From NCBI GenBank assembly GCA_003647675.1, contig QMNH01000059.1:1-6172 (forward strand): a stretch of 6,172 bases of DNA, in the 5' to 3' direction. Origin of the DNA: Candidatus Falkowiibacteriota bacterium. Lineage in GTDB: Bacteria > Patescibacteriota > Patescibacteriia > Patescibacteriales > UBA12075. This document shows, one piece after another, positions 1 to 4,857 of this stretch (positions within the stretch are counted from its first letter, which is position 1; every line of letters starts with the position of its first letter). The position numbers and the translations under genes were made by a program. The notes under the pieces are model-generated. The model had not been told where the DNA came from and did not search any database. It saw only the letters and a list, made by a program, of their open reading frames with translations.

Positions 1-24
1 ATGTTTTAAATCTACAGACTATAA

Positions 25-327
25 ATGACATATACTATTATACTATTTTGGGAAACAAAGATAAAAGACATAAGGAAAGAATATAAAAATAAATATAATT
101 ACGAGAATTCAGAACGAAAATGCAAAGATGATACAACCGACAGAATTATGCTTGAGCTTAATAACTTGAGCAAAAAGCCTAAAGAAATATCCGATATATT
201 ATACGATGATTATGGCAAAAGCATCATGGCAAATAAGGTATCAGAAAGATTGAAAGAACTTAGAAAACTTTCAAGAAATAAATTAAAACAATATTTGCTT
301 TCTATAAGGCCAAGGATTTGTATTTGA
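25..327 (+). CDS. Hypothetical protein, unrecognised, possibly degraded
   Basis: An open frame of 100 codons that I do not recognise as a family. The product is highly charged and rich in Lys, Glu and Asn. Residues ~41-85 look mostly helical, with a stretch (EISDIL, then a basic helix around ERLKELRKL) vaguely like a winged-helix DNA-binding fold, but this is a weak resemblance. The N-terminal ~25 residues look less protein-like and the ATG has no ribosome binding site, so the true start is uncertain. An open frame this long is unlikely by chance in such AT-rich DNA. It overlaps the following recombinase remnant in another frame, so it may be a fragment of the same decayed mobile element. It ends in TGA, unlike every confident gene here. 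Confidence 0.3.
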   Translation: MTYTIILFWETKIKDIRKEYKNKYNYENSERKCKDDTTDRIMLELNNLSKKPKEISDILYDDYGKSIMANKVSERLKELRKLSRNKLKQYLLSIRPRICI

Positions 328-599
328 GCAATAAATCTACGGCAGACGACAAGCGAACGCTTATAAACAAAATATTTACTAATTTACAGCTTAAAAACAA
401 AAAACTGATTGCCGAATATACACCGGCTTATCAATTCTTATCCGAATGGATGCCCAAACTAAACGCCACTTCCGAACTCTTAAAACAGGGCGAGTATTAC
501 GAAAAAACAGGCGCCTTCGCGCCTGCTCATCCTATTGTGCTCGGAGGCAGGGATTCGAACCCCGATAGCCAGGACCAAAACCTGGAGTCCTACCATTAG
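282..599 (+). pseudogene. Serine recombinase C-terminal remnant
   Basis: This frame is open from just after a stop at 279-281 to a TAG at 597-599; the first usable start is a TTG at 318. The stretch coded by about 300-470 has the pattern I associate with the C-terminal tail of serine site-specific recombinases: LY, then DDKRTLINKIFTNLQLKNKKL, then an aromatic-rich YTPAYQFLSEW segment. The catalytic resolvase domain and the zinc-ribbon/recombinase domain are absent, so this cannot be an active enzyme. The last ~30 codons are not original protein. They read antisense through the tRNA-Gln terminator and the tRNA itself, giving the GRDSNPD string typical of antisense T-loop translation. The fragment therefore abuts the 3' end of tRNA-Gln, a usual place for integrated elements. 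The family assignment rests on pattern memory, not a search. Confidence 0.5.
502..525 (-). terminator. Intrinsic terminator of tRNA-Gln
   Basis: On the minus strand a perfect 7-bp GC-rich stem (CAGGCGC, loop GAAG, GCGCCTG) is followed directly by six T. It begins 15 nt downstream of the tRNA-Gln 3' end, which is the expected position for a tRNA terminator. It lies inside the recombinase-remnant frame on the other strand, showing that this part of that frame is not ordinary coding sequence. Confidence 0.9.
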
Positions 600-610
600 A
601 CGACCTCCGA
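540..610 (-). tRNA. tRNA-Gln (anticodon UUG)
   Basis: The minus strand folds as a complete cloverleaf of 71 nt including the discriminator. It has a 7-bp acceptor stem (TCGGAGG with CCTCCGA), a D arm GTC/GAC with loop TAATGGTAG, and an anticodon stem CCAGG/CCTGG around loop TTTTGGT. The anticodon is UUG, reading CAA and by wobble CAG. The variable loop is 4 nt and the T arm has loop TTCGAAT with one G.U pair. The first pair is U1-A72 and the discriminator is G73, both usual for bacterial tRNA-Gln. CCA is not encoded: the genomic bases after G73 read CAC, so a CCA-adding enzyme must finish the 3' end. A promoter upstream and a terminator downstream make it an independent unit. Confidence 0.96.
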
Positions 611-612
611 AT

Positions 613-643
613 AAAAAATCGCCACACTATGCGGCTATTTTTT
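613..643 (-). other. Terminator-like hairpin in the tRNA-Gln leader
   Basis: On the minus strand GCCGC, loop ATAGT, GTGGC pair with one G.U. The hairpin is framed by an A run (643-638) and a T run (618-613) that can extend the stem by seven A-T pairs past one mismatch. It lies between the predicted transcription start (~640) and the tRNA 5' end at 610. The G.U pair would be an A.C mismatch on the plus strand. It could slow or partly terminate transcription into the tRNA, block read-through from the RNA gene upstream, or simply be a leader removed by RNase P. Confidence 0.4.
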
Positions 644-646
644 AAT

Positions 647-675
647 ATAATAATATAAAATTATTAATTTGTAAA
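647..675 (-). promoter_or_regulatory. Sigma70-type promoter for tRNA-Gln
   Basis: On the minus strand a -35 box TTTACA (675-670) and a -10 box TATTAT (652-647) are separated by exactly 17 bp, each matching consensus at 5 of 6 positions. The predicted start is near 640, giving a ~30-nt leader before the tRNA. It sits just downstream of the terminator of the candidate RNA gene, so the two minus-strand units are separately transcribed. Confidence 0.7.
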
Positions 676-684
676 GTTTATAAT

Positions 685-711
685 AAAAAAATGACCGCCC
701 TTTTTAGGCGG
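685..711 (-). terminator. Intrinsic terminator of the candidate RNA
   Basis: On the minus strand CCGCCT (711-706) pairs with GGGCGG (700-695) around an AAAAA loop, closed by a U.G pair. After TCA comes a run of seven T (691-685). It separates the candidate RNA from the tRNA-Gln promoter. On the plus strand the closing pair would be C.A and the T run would be absent. Confidence 0.65.
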
Positions 712-866
712 GTATAATCAAAATTTACTAATATTTTTGTATTATATTCAACTTGTTGTTAAATATGGGAAAAAGATCTAGACTTTATTTTATTAAAGCT
801 ATATGACTGGTATTATGGTTAATTATTCATTAAACATATCCCGCCAGCCTTATTTCTAGATCCTCT
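685..866 (-). ncRNA. Candidate structured non-coding RNA, ~182 nt
   Basis: No protein is encoded here, but the minus strand has a full small-RNA gene layout. A 12-bp closing stem joins 866-855 to 782-771 (GATCTAGA core). Inside it, GGCTGG (849-844) pairs with CCAGTC (810-805), capped by a 10-pair arm (838-829 with 823-814, one mismatch, loop GAATA). A side hairpin CTTTA/TAAAG lies at 798-783, making a three-way junction. Next comes a 9-bp hairpin (766-758 with 752-744, loop AACAA), a weaker hairpin (~743-714), and a terminator (711-685). Five pairs are G.U on the minus strand and would be A.C on the plus strand, which supports a minus-strand RNA. I found no hallmark of SRP RNA, tmRNA or RNase P. 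A reduced 6S-like RNA is possible but unproven. The alternative is a decaying palindromic repeat. Confidence 0.5.
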
Positions 867-872
867 AACTAT

Positions 873-881
873 AATATAGCA
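873..881 (-). promoter_or_regulatory. Extended -10 promoter of the candidate RNA
   Basis: On the minus strand TGC precedes TATATT (878-873), an extended -10 element. Seven bases further on lies 866, the first base of the closing stem of the candidate RNA. No good -35 box is present at 16-18 bp, which is tolerable for extended -10 promoters. In AT-rich DNA this motif alone would be weak evidence; its position at the start of the fold is the main support. Confidence 0.4.
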
Positions 882-947
882 TAAAATTATTAAATTAAAG
901 TTAAAATAAAGTTATTAGTAAATTAAAATAGCAATAATAACAAAAAA

Positions 948-976
948 TTGACTTTTTAATGCAATGAAATTATAAT
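948..976 (+). promoter_or_regulatory. Sigma70-type promoter for alaS
   Basis: TTGACT (948-953) and a perfect TATAAT (971-976) are separated by 17 bp. The predicted start near 983 gives a ~43-nt leader before the alaS ATG at 1026. The leader contains a T run (998-1004) followed by an A run but no purine-rich Shine-Dalgarno near the start codon and no T-box element. Confidence 0.85.
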
Positions 977-1025
977 AATTATTAGGTGTTAAAACCGTTT
1001 TTTTATTAAAAAGTTAAATAAATAA

Positions 1026-2804
1026 ATGACAGCCAACGAGTTAAGAGAAAAATATTTAGAATTTTTTAAAACTAAAGGACATGCAATAATACCCAGCGCC
1101 TCGTTAATACCAGACAACGATCCAACCGCGTTATTTATTAATTCGGGCATGCATCCCTTGGTTCCGTATTTAATGGGCGAACCCCATCCTGAAGGAAATC
1201 GTTTGGCGGATGTGCAAAAAAGCATCAGAACCGACGATATTGAGGAAGTCGGGGACACTACCCATCATACTTTTTTTGAGATGCTGGGAAATTGGTCTTT
1301 GGGCGACTATTTTAAAAAGGAAGCGATTGAGTGGAGCTGGGAATTCTTAACATCGCCGAATTGGCTTTCGCTGGACAAAAATTTAATCGCGGTTTCTGTT
1401 TTTAAAGGAGACGAAAATGCCGAATTTGACCAGGAAGCTTTTGGTAAATGGAAAGAAATAGGGGTTCCGGAGGCTCGTATCGCAAAACTGGGAGCAAAAG
1501 AAAATTGGTGGGGGCCGGCCGGAATTACCGGACCTTGCGGACCTTGCACAGAAATGTTTTATTGGGTTGGTGATCCGAATAAAGTTCCGGATAGTTTTAA
1601 TGATGACAATGATCTTTGGGTAGAAATTTGGAACGATGTTTTTATGCAATTTAATAAAAAGGCAGACGGTACGTTTGAACCGCTAGCGCAGCAAAACGTA
1701 GATACCGGTATGGGAATGGAACGTACGTTGGCGGTCATGAACGGCCTGGATGATAATTATTTAAGCGATTTGTTTTCTAATATTATTGGAAAAATTGAAG
1801 AATTGTCCGGAAAAAAATACGTCGAAAGCCCGGAAGCCACCAAGGCAATAAGGATTATAACCGATCATATCAGGGCTGCGGTTTTTGTTATTGGAGACGA
1901 AAAGGGAGTAACGCCCTCAAACGTTGACCAAGGATATATAGTAAGGCGTTTAATCAGAAGAGCAATAAGATACGGACGCCAGCTGGGAATTATTAAGGAA
2001 TCCTGGGTAAAAGAAATAGCTCAAGTTGTTATTAACGATTATTCAAGTGTTTATCCGGAGCTTAAGAAAAATTCCAATTATGTATTAATTGAAATGGAAA
2101 AAGAAGAAATTAAGTTTGCGAAAACGTTGGAAAAAGGAGAGAAAATGATAAAAGGGGAGTCTATAAACGGCGAAGAAGCTTTTAATTTATTTCAGACATT
2201 CGGTTATCCGGTTGAAATGACTGAGGAGATCGCTAAAGAAAAAAATATAAAATTATCACGGAATTTTACAGATGAATTTAATGAAGCTATGAAAAAACAT
2301 CAGGAATTATCAAGAACAGCCAGCGCGGGAAAATTTAAAGGCGGCTTAGCTGATGCTTCCGAAGAAACAACAAAGCTTCACACCGCGGCGCATCTGTTAT
2401 TGGCAGCTTTGCGTCAGGTACTGGGAGAGCATGTCGAGCAAAAAGGCAGTAATATTACCGCCGAGCGTTTAAGATTTGATTTTTCCCATCCGGATAAATT
2501 GACCGATGAAGAGAAAAATAAAGTTGAAGAATTGGTAAATAAGGCTATTAGCCGCAAACTGCCGGTAAAATGCGGCGAGATGTCTCTTGCTAAAGCCAGG
2601 GAGTTAGGCGCGCAAGGCGTTTTTGAGTCAAAATATGACGAAAAAATAAAAGTTTTTAGTATCGGGGATAATGATTATATTTTTTCCAAAGAAATATGCG
2701 GCGGGCCGCACGTGGAAAATATTTCTTGTTTGGGTAAATTTAAGATTACAAAAGAGCAAAGTAGTAGTGCTGGAGTTAGGAGAATTAAAGCGATTTTAGA
2801 ATAA
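1026..2804 (+). CDS. alaS: Alanyl-tRNA synthetase, short form
   Basis: Class II synthetase that charges tRNA-Ala in the cytoplasm and hydrolyses mischarged Ser/Gly-tRNA-Ala. The N-terminus (ELREKYLEFFKTKGH) matches AlaRS and fixes the ATG start. Motif 2 lies around R68 to ~95 (FFEMLGNWSLGDYF), the family signature TGPCGPCTE at ~168-176, and motif 3 TGMGMER at 227-233. The tRNA-binding helical region spans ~245-425. The editing core keeps all four zinc ligands: HTAAH (H452, H456) and CGGPH (C558, H562). At 592 residues it is far shorter than the usual ~870. The beta-barrel with the Gly-rich motif that normally precedes the editing core is missing, since the helical region leads almost straight into HTAAH. 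The C-terminal C-Ala domain is also missing; the protein ends at RRIKAILE. Both losses look natural, not a frameshift. No Shine-Dalgarno precedes it and I see no strong terminator after it. Confidence 0.97.
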   Translation: MTANELREKYLEFFKTKGHAIIPSASLIPDNDPTALFINSGMHPLVPYLMGEPHPEGNRLADVQKSIRTDDIEEVGDTTHHTFFEMLGNWSLGDYFKKEAIEWSWEFLTSPNWLSLDKNLIAVSVFKGDENAEFDQEAFGKWKEIGVPEARIAKLGAKENWWGPAGITGPCGPCTEMFYWVGDPNKVPDSFNDDNDLWVEIWNDVFMQFNKKADGTFEPLAQQNVDTGMGMERTLAVMNGLDDNYLSDLFSNIIGKIEELSGKKYVESPEATKAIRIITDHIRAAVFVIGDEKGVTPSNVDQGYIVRRLIRRAIRYGRQLGIIKESWVKEIAQVVINDYSSVYPELKKNSNYVLIEMEKEEIKFAKTLEKGEKMIKGESINGEEAFNLFQTFGYPVEMTEEIAKEKNIKLSRNFTDEFNEAMKKHQELSRTASAGKFKGGLADASEETTKLHTAAHLLLAALRQVLGEHVEQKGSNITAERLRFDFSHPDKLTDEEKNKVEELVNKAISRKLPVKCGEMSLAKARELGAQGVFESKYDEKIKVFSIGDNDYIFSKEICGGPHVENISCLGKFKITKEQSSSAGVRRIKAILE

Positions 2805-2920
2805 AAATTGAAATTAAGTTTTATTTTCAAATAACGCAGTTCTCCAGACAGAAAAACAATTTTAATAAATTTACTAATATTAAATAAAATTTATAAACGT
2901 AAATTTAATTAATAAATTCC

Positions 2921-2949
2921 TTGACATTTCAAAAAAATAAATATATAAT
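2921..2949 (+). promoter_or_regulatory. Consensus sigma70 promoter of the infA-rpoA operon
   Basis: TTGACA (2921-2926) and TATAAT (2944-2949) are separated by 17 bp, matching consensus at every position and at the optimal spacing. The start is predicted near 2956, giving a ~142-nt leader before infA. I see no comparable promoter in the downstream gaps, so all genes from infA to rpoA probably depend on this one. Confidence 0.9.
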
Positions 2950-2992
2950 AATTAACGTAATTAAGTATAAAAATTATTTAATTTTGTACAGT

Positions 2993-3039
2993 TTTTACCA
3001 ATAAACTTGGTAAAATTTTAAATTTTACCAAATTTTTTT
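2993..3039 (+). promoter_or_regulatory. Candidate transcription attenuator in the infA leader
   Basis: Segment 1 (TTTTACCAA, 2993-3001) and segment 3 (TTTTACCAA, 3023-3031) are identical. Segment 2 (TTGGTAAAA, 3007-3015) is their exact complement. Pairing 1:2 gives a 9-bp hairpin with loop TAAAC. Pairing 2:3 gives a 9-bp stem, extendable to 12, followed by A and seven T (3033-3039), an intrinsic-terminator shape. The two hairpins exclude each other, the classic antiterminator/terminator arrangement. It sits between a consensus promoter and a ribosomal-protein operon. The stem core is only two G-C pairs, so termination may be leaky. The ligand, if any, is unknown. Confidence 0.55.
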
Positions 3040-3054
3040 GTGTTTAAGCATGTT

Positions 3055-3098
3055 TGTTAAAATAATATTTAACAGACTGTTAATAAAAGAATTATTAA
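3055..3098 (+). promoter_or_regulatory. Two hairpins before infA, the second over its start codon
   Basis: TGTTAAA/TTTAACA (3055-3061 with 3068-3074, loop ATAATA) is followed by TTAATAA/TTATTAA (3080-3086 with 3092-3098, loop AAGAA). The second stem includes the A of the infA ATG at 3098, so folding would occlude initiation. No canonical Shine-Dalgarno is present. Both stems are entirely A/T or nearly so and individually weak. Confidence 0.35.
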
Positions 3099-3340
3099 TG
3101 AGTAAAAAAGAAGATAAAAAGTCAATAGACGCGAAAGAATTTATTGAAATGCAAGGCGAAGTTTTAGAATTAATGCCGGCAGCTACTTTTAAAGTTTTGC
3201 TTGAAAATGGACATGAAATATTGGCTCACTTATCCGGTCGCATGAGAATGAATCGAATAAGAATTTTGCCGGGAGATAAGGTAAAGCTAGAGATAAGCCC
3301 ATACGATTTAACAAAGGGCAGAATAACGTACAGGCTATAA
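3098..3340 (+). CDS. infA: Translation initiation factor IF-1
   Basis: IF-1 is an 80-residue OB-fold protein that binds the 30S A site and helps IF-2 and IF-3 select the initiator tRNA. The sequence aligns by eye with E. coli IF-1 from IEMQG onward: [55 protein letters not shown]. The N-terminus is about 8 residues longer than in E. coli and lysine-rich. I chose ATG 3098 (MSKKED). In-frame starts at 3050 (ATG) and 3038 (TTG) would add a hydrophobic segment ([16 protein letters not shown]) not seen in IF-1 and would read through leader hairpins. It is the first gene of the operon, 32 nt before rpmJ. Unlike the classical arrangement, no secY, adk or map precedes it. Confidence 0.96.
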   Translation: MSKKEDKKSIDAKEFIEMQGEVLELMPAATFKVLLENGHEILAHLSGRMRMNRIRILPGDKVKLEISPYDLTKGRITYRL

Positions 3341-3372
3341 AAAAATAGTATAAATAGATTAGTTTGTTTTTT

Positions 3373-3486
3373 ATGAAAGTAAGGGCGTCAGCAAAAAAAA
3401 TATGTAAAGATTGTAAAACAATCCGGCGAAAAGGCCGGGTCGTTGTTATCTGTAAAAATCCAAAACATAAGCAAAGACAAGGATAG
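3373..3486 (+). CDS. rpmJ: 50S ribosomal protein L36
   Basis: A 37-codon gene coding the smallest 50S protein. The product starts [14 protein letters not shown] and ends NPKHKQRQG, matching the family at full length. It is the zinc-binding form: C11, C14, C27 and H32 make the C-x2-C...C-x4-H ligand set that holds the zinc ribbon against 23S rRNA. The position between infA and rpsM is the conserved one. The start is preceded by a T-rich run with no Shine-Dalgarno. The stop is TAG. A 74-bp A/T-only repeat and hairpin region separates it from rpsM. Confidence 0.97.
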   Translation: MKVRASAKKICKDCKTIRRKGRVVVICKNPKHKQRQG

Positions 3487-3487
3487 A

Positions 3488-3557
3488 TTAATTAAAAATT
3501 AAAAATTAATAATTAGTTAGAATTATTAATTATTAATTTTTAATTATTAATTGTATA
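3488..3557 (+). repeat. Phased 7-bp repeats forming a long A/T hairpin before rpsM
   Basis: The gap reads as ten consecutive 7-mers in one register: TTAATTA, AAAATTA twice, ATAATTA, GTTAGAA, TTATTAA twice, TTTTTAA, TTATTAA, TTGTATA. The left and right units are complementary, so 3499-3513 pairs perfectly with 3529-3543. The stem extends outward to 3490/3552 past one mismatch, about 23 pairs, nearly all A-T. It ends 8 bases before the rpsM ATG and could hide the start or slow ribosomes or RNase. There is no T tract positioned for termination. Confidence 0.6.
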
Positions 3558-3560
3558 AAA

Positions 3561-3953
3561 ATGGCTGTAAGAATTGCCGGAGTAACAATTCCAAATGAAA
3601 AAAGAGCAGTAATTGCTTTGACTTATATTTTTGGTATTGGCCGAAATAAATCAAGCGTCATACTGAAAAGCGCGGAGATTGATCCTGATACGCGAATTAA
3701 AAATTTAAGCGAAGAACAGATAAATAAATTACGCGTAATAATTGAAAAGAAACATAAAGTTGAAGGTGATTTAAAGCGTGAAATTATGGGTAATATAAGA
3801 AGATTAATAGAAATTAACAGTTATCGAGGCAGCCGGCACGCTAAAAAACTTCCGGTTCGTGGACAAAGGTCAAAAACAAATAGTCGCACTGTTAGAGGCA
3901 ATGTAAGAAAAATTAGTGTTTCTGGCAAAAAACAAACAATGCAAAAGACGTAA
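3561..3953 (+). CDS. rpsM: 30S ribosomal protein S13
   Basis: S13 sits in the 30S head, contacts the P-site tRNA and forms intersubunit bridges with the 50S. The 130-residue product starts [15 protein letters not shown], continues with ALTYIFGIG (the helix-hairpin-helix region) and has the C-terminal signature [24 protein letters not shown] at ~93-115. It is slightly longer than the usual ~120 residues, with a basic tail ending KKQTMQKT. The ATG is well supported by the family N-terminus. There is no Shine-Dalgarno; A/T repeats lie directly upstream. An unusual GC-richer 129-bp spacer separates it from rpsK. Confidence 0.97.
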   Translation: MAVRIAGVTIPNEKRAVIALTYIFGIGRNKSSVILKSAEIDPDTRIKNLSEEQINKLRVIIEKKHKVEGDLKREIMGNIRRLIEINSYRGSRHAKKLPVRGQRSKTNSRTVRGNVRKISVSGKKQTMQKT

Positions 3954-4082
3954 TTTTTCCGCCGGTAAGGATCATTTGCGTCTAACCGCGTTCTTCTCGC
4001 CACAAAAGTTATACGGACAATAAAGTCAAGCGGGAAAAATAGGGTGGGTCGGATAAAATTTAACAAGTAAATCATTTCAAAT
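3954..4082 (+). other. GC-richer, possibly structured spacer between rpsM and rpsK
   Basis: No gene is evident: the rpsM frame has a second stop at 3966-3968, then 33 open codons without a usual start. The first ~100 bases are clearly richer in G and C than the other gaps of this operon. TTTTTCCGC (3954-3962) can pair with GCGGGAAAAA (4030-4039, one bulge). The same bases can pair instead with GGTCGGATAAAA (4047-4058, two bulges), so two folds compete. Inside, CGGTAAG/CTAACCG (from 3963) can form a small arm with one mismatch. G runs at 4032-4052 add a possible two-layer quadruplex. It could be a regulatory RNA within the operon or a small inserted repeat with inverted ends. Confidence 0.35.
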
Positions 4083-4772
4083 ATGACAGACAAAAAAGAT
4101 ATTAAAAAAATAGATAAAAAAATTGATAAAGACAAGGACAAGGCGGCAGAAAAAACCGTTAATACTAAAGATGATAAAATAAAAAAAGAAAAATCTGATC
4201 AGCCGGAAGTAAAAACTATAAAAAAAGAAAATGAAATTTTATCTACAGGCCAAGGAGAAAAAGAAAAAGAAGATATTTTAGAAATAAAAAAAGATAAGTT
4301 AGGGTTGGAAGAATTACCAGAAGACATAATAAAAAAATTGGCTAAGAAAAAAGCCGAAATTAGCAAGAAAACTAAAGCTAAAAAATCTAAATTTGTCCGA
4401 AAAAAGAAAAAAGAATTTAGAAAAGTAATAACCGGGAACGCGTATATAAAGTCGACATATAATAATACAATCGTTACTTTAACGGATTTACAGGGAAATG
4501 TAATTTCTTGGGCTAGCGCCGGAATAGCCGGCTTTAAGGGTCCTAAAAAATCAACCCCATATGCCGCGCAAATAGTAACCCGCATTGCCGTTGGTAAAGC
4601 TAGAGAAAAATTTGGCTTGAGCGAGGTTAGTGTTTTTGTACGCGGAGTCGGTACCGGACGCGAGTCGGCCGTTAGAGCTTTAAATAATAACGGATTAATA
4701 GTTACCTCAATTAAGGATGTTACGCCAATGCCGCATAATGGCTGTCGGAATAAAAGACCGAGAAGAGTATAG
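4083..4772 (+). CDS. rpsK: 30S ribosomal protein S11 with a long N-terminal extension
   Basis: S11 lies on the 30S platform near the Shine-Dalgarno/anti-Shine-Dalgarno helix. The canonical domain occupies ~residues 108-229: [44 protein letters not shown], and the terminal [18 protein letters not shown]. Before it stand about 100 residues that are low-complexity, dominated by Lys with Asp, Glu and Ile, so the protein is 229 residues against ~129 in E. coli. The only in-frame ATG upstream of the core is at 4083. A TTG at 4338 would give a MAKKK start, but then ~85 open codons upstream would be unexplained in AT-rich DNA. The extension is therefore probably translated: a disordered tail binding rRNA or another partner. 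No Shine-Dalgarno is present. The stop is TAG. Confidence 0.95.
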   Translation: MTDKKDIKKIDKKIDKDKDKAAEKTVNTKDDKIKKEKSDQPEVKTIKKENEILSTGQGEKEKEDILEIKKDKLGLEELPEDIIKKLAKKKAEISKKTKAKKSKFVRKKKKEFRKVITGNAYIKSTYNNTIVTLTDLQGNVISWASAGIAGFKGPKKSTPYAAQIVTRIAVGKAREKFGLSEVSVFVRGVGTGRESAVRALNNNGLIVTSIKDVTPMPHNGCRNKRPRRV

Positions 4773-4780
4773 TACAACAG

Positions 4781-4807
4781 GTTAACTGTTAATAATTAAC
4801 AGTTAAC
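4781..4807 (+). repeat. Perfect 27-bp palindrome after rpsK
   Basis: Two 13-bp arms (GTTAACTGTTAAT and its exact complement) surround a single central A. It starts 8 bp after the rpsK stop. It also parses as four phased 7-mers from 4782 (TTAACTG, TTAATAA, TTAACAG, TTAACGT). There is no following T run, so it is not an ordinary terminator. It could be a protein-binding site, an mRNA-processing or stabilising hairpin, or a repeat-family member. Confidence 0.75.
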
Positions 4808-4857
4808 GTATTAAGTAATAAAATAATTTATAATTATATAATAAATAAAATATTTAG

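Noticed and set aside
685..866. Naming the candidate RNA as 6S, SRP RNA or tmRNA
   Set aside because: No GGAA-capped SRP motif, no tRNA-like ends of tmRNA, and the 6S likeness rests only on length and hairpin shape.
700..1025. T-box or other riboswitch in front of alaS
   Set aside because: No T-box signature (GGTGGNACCGCG-like) exists, and the alaS promoter at 948 lies downstream of the structured segment, so that segment is not in the alaS leader.
721..2881. Identical 15-mer at 721-735 and 2867-2881
   Set aside because: A/T-rich apart from one C; such matches are expected by chance in 6 kb of this composition, and nothing else links the two sites.
3038..3097. In-frame upstream starts (TTG 3038, ATG 3050) that would lengthen IF-1
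   Set aside because: They add a hydrophobic stretch not found in IF-1, start within or directly after the attenuator, and MSKKED at 3098 fits the family N-terminus.
4030..4053. G-quadruplex from four G runs
   Set aside because: The last run has only two G, so at most two layers form; the same bases take part in better duplex pairings. Kept only as a side remark.
3821..4141. Minus-strand open frame across the rpsM end, the spacer and the rpsK start
   Set aside because: Low-complexity product at both ends, mostly antisense to two real genes. Only its middle (the GC-richer spacer) is notable, and that is reported as such.
4199..4777. Long open frame on the minus strand opposite rpsK
   Set aside because: A shadow of the S11 gene: its predicted product is Phe/Ser/Leu-rich because it mirrors a Lys-rich coding strand, and it overlaps an unmistakable conserved gene.
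4815..4850. TATAAT-like strings between rpsK and rpsD as an internal promoter
   Set aside because: No -35 box at suitable spacing, and TATAAT-like strings are common in this composition.
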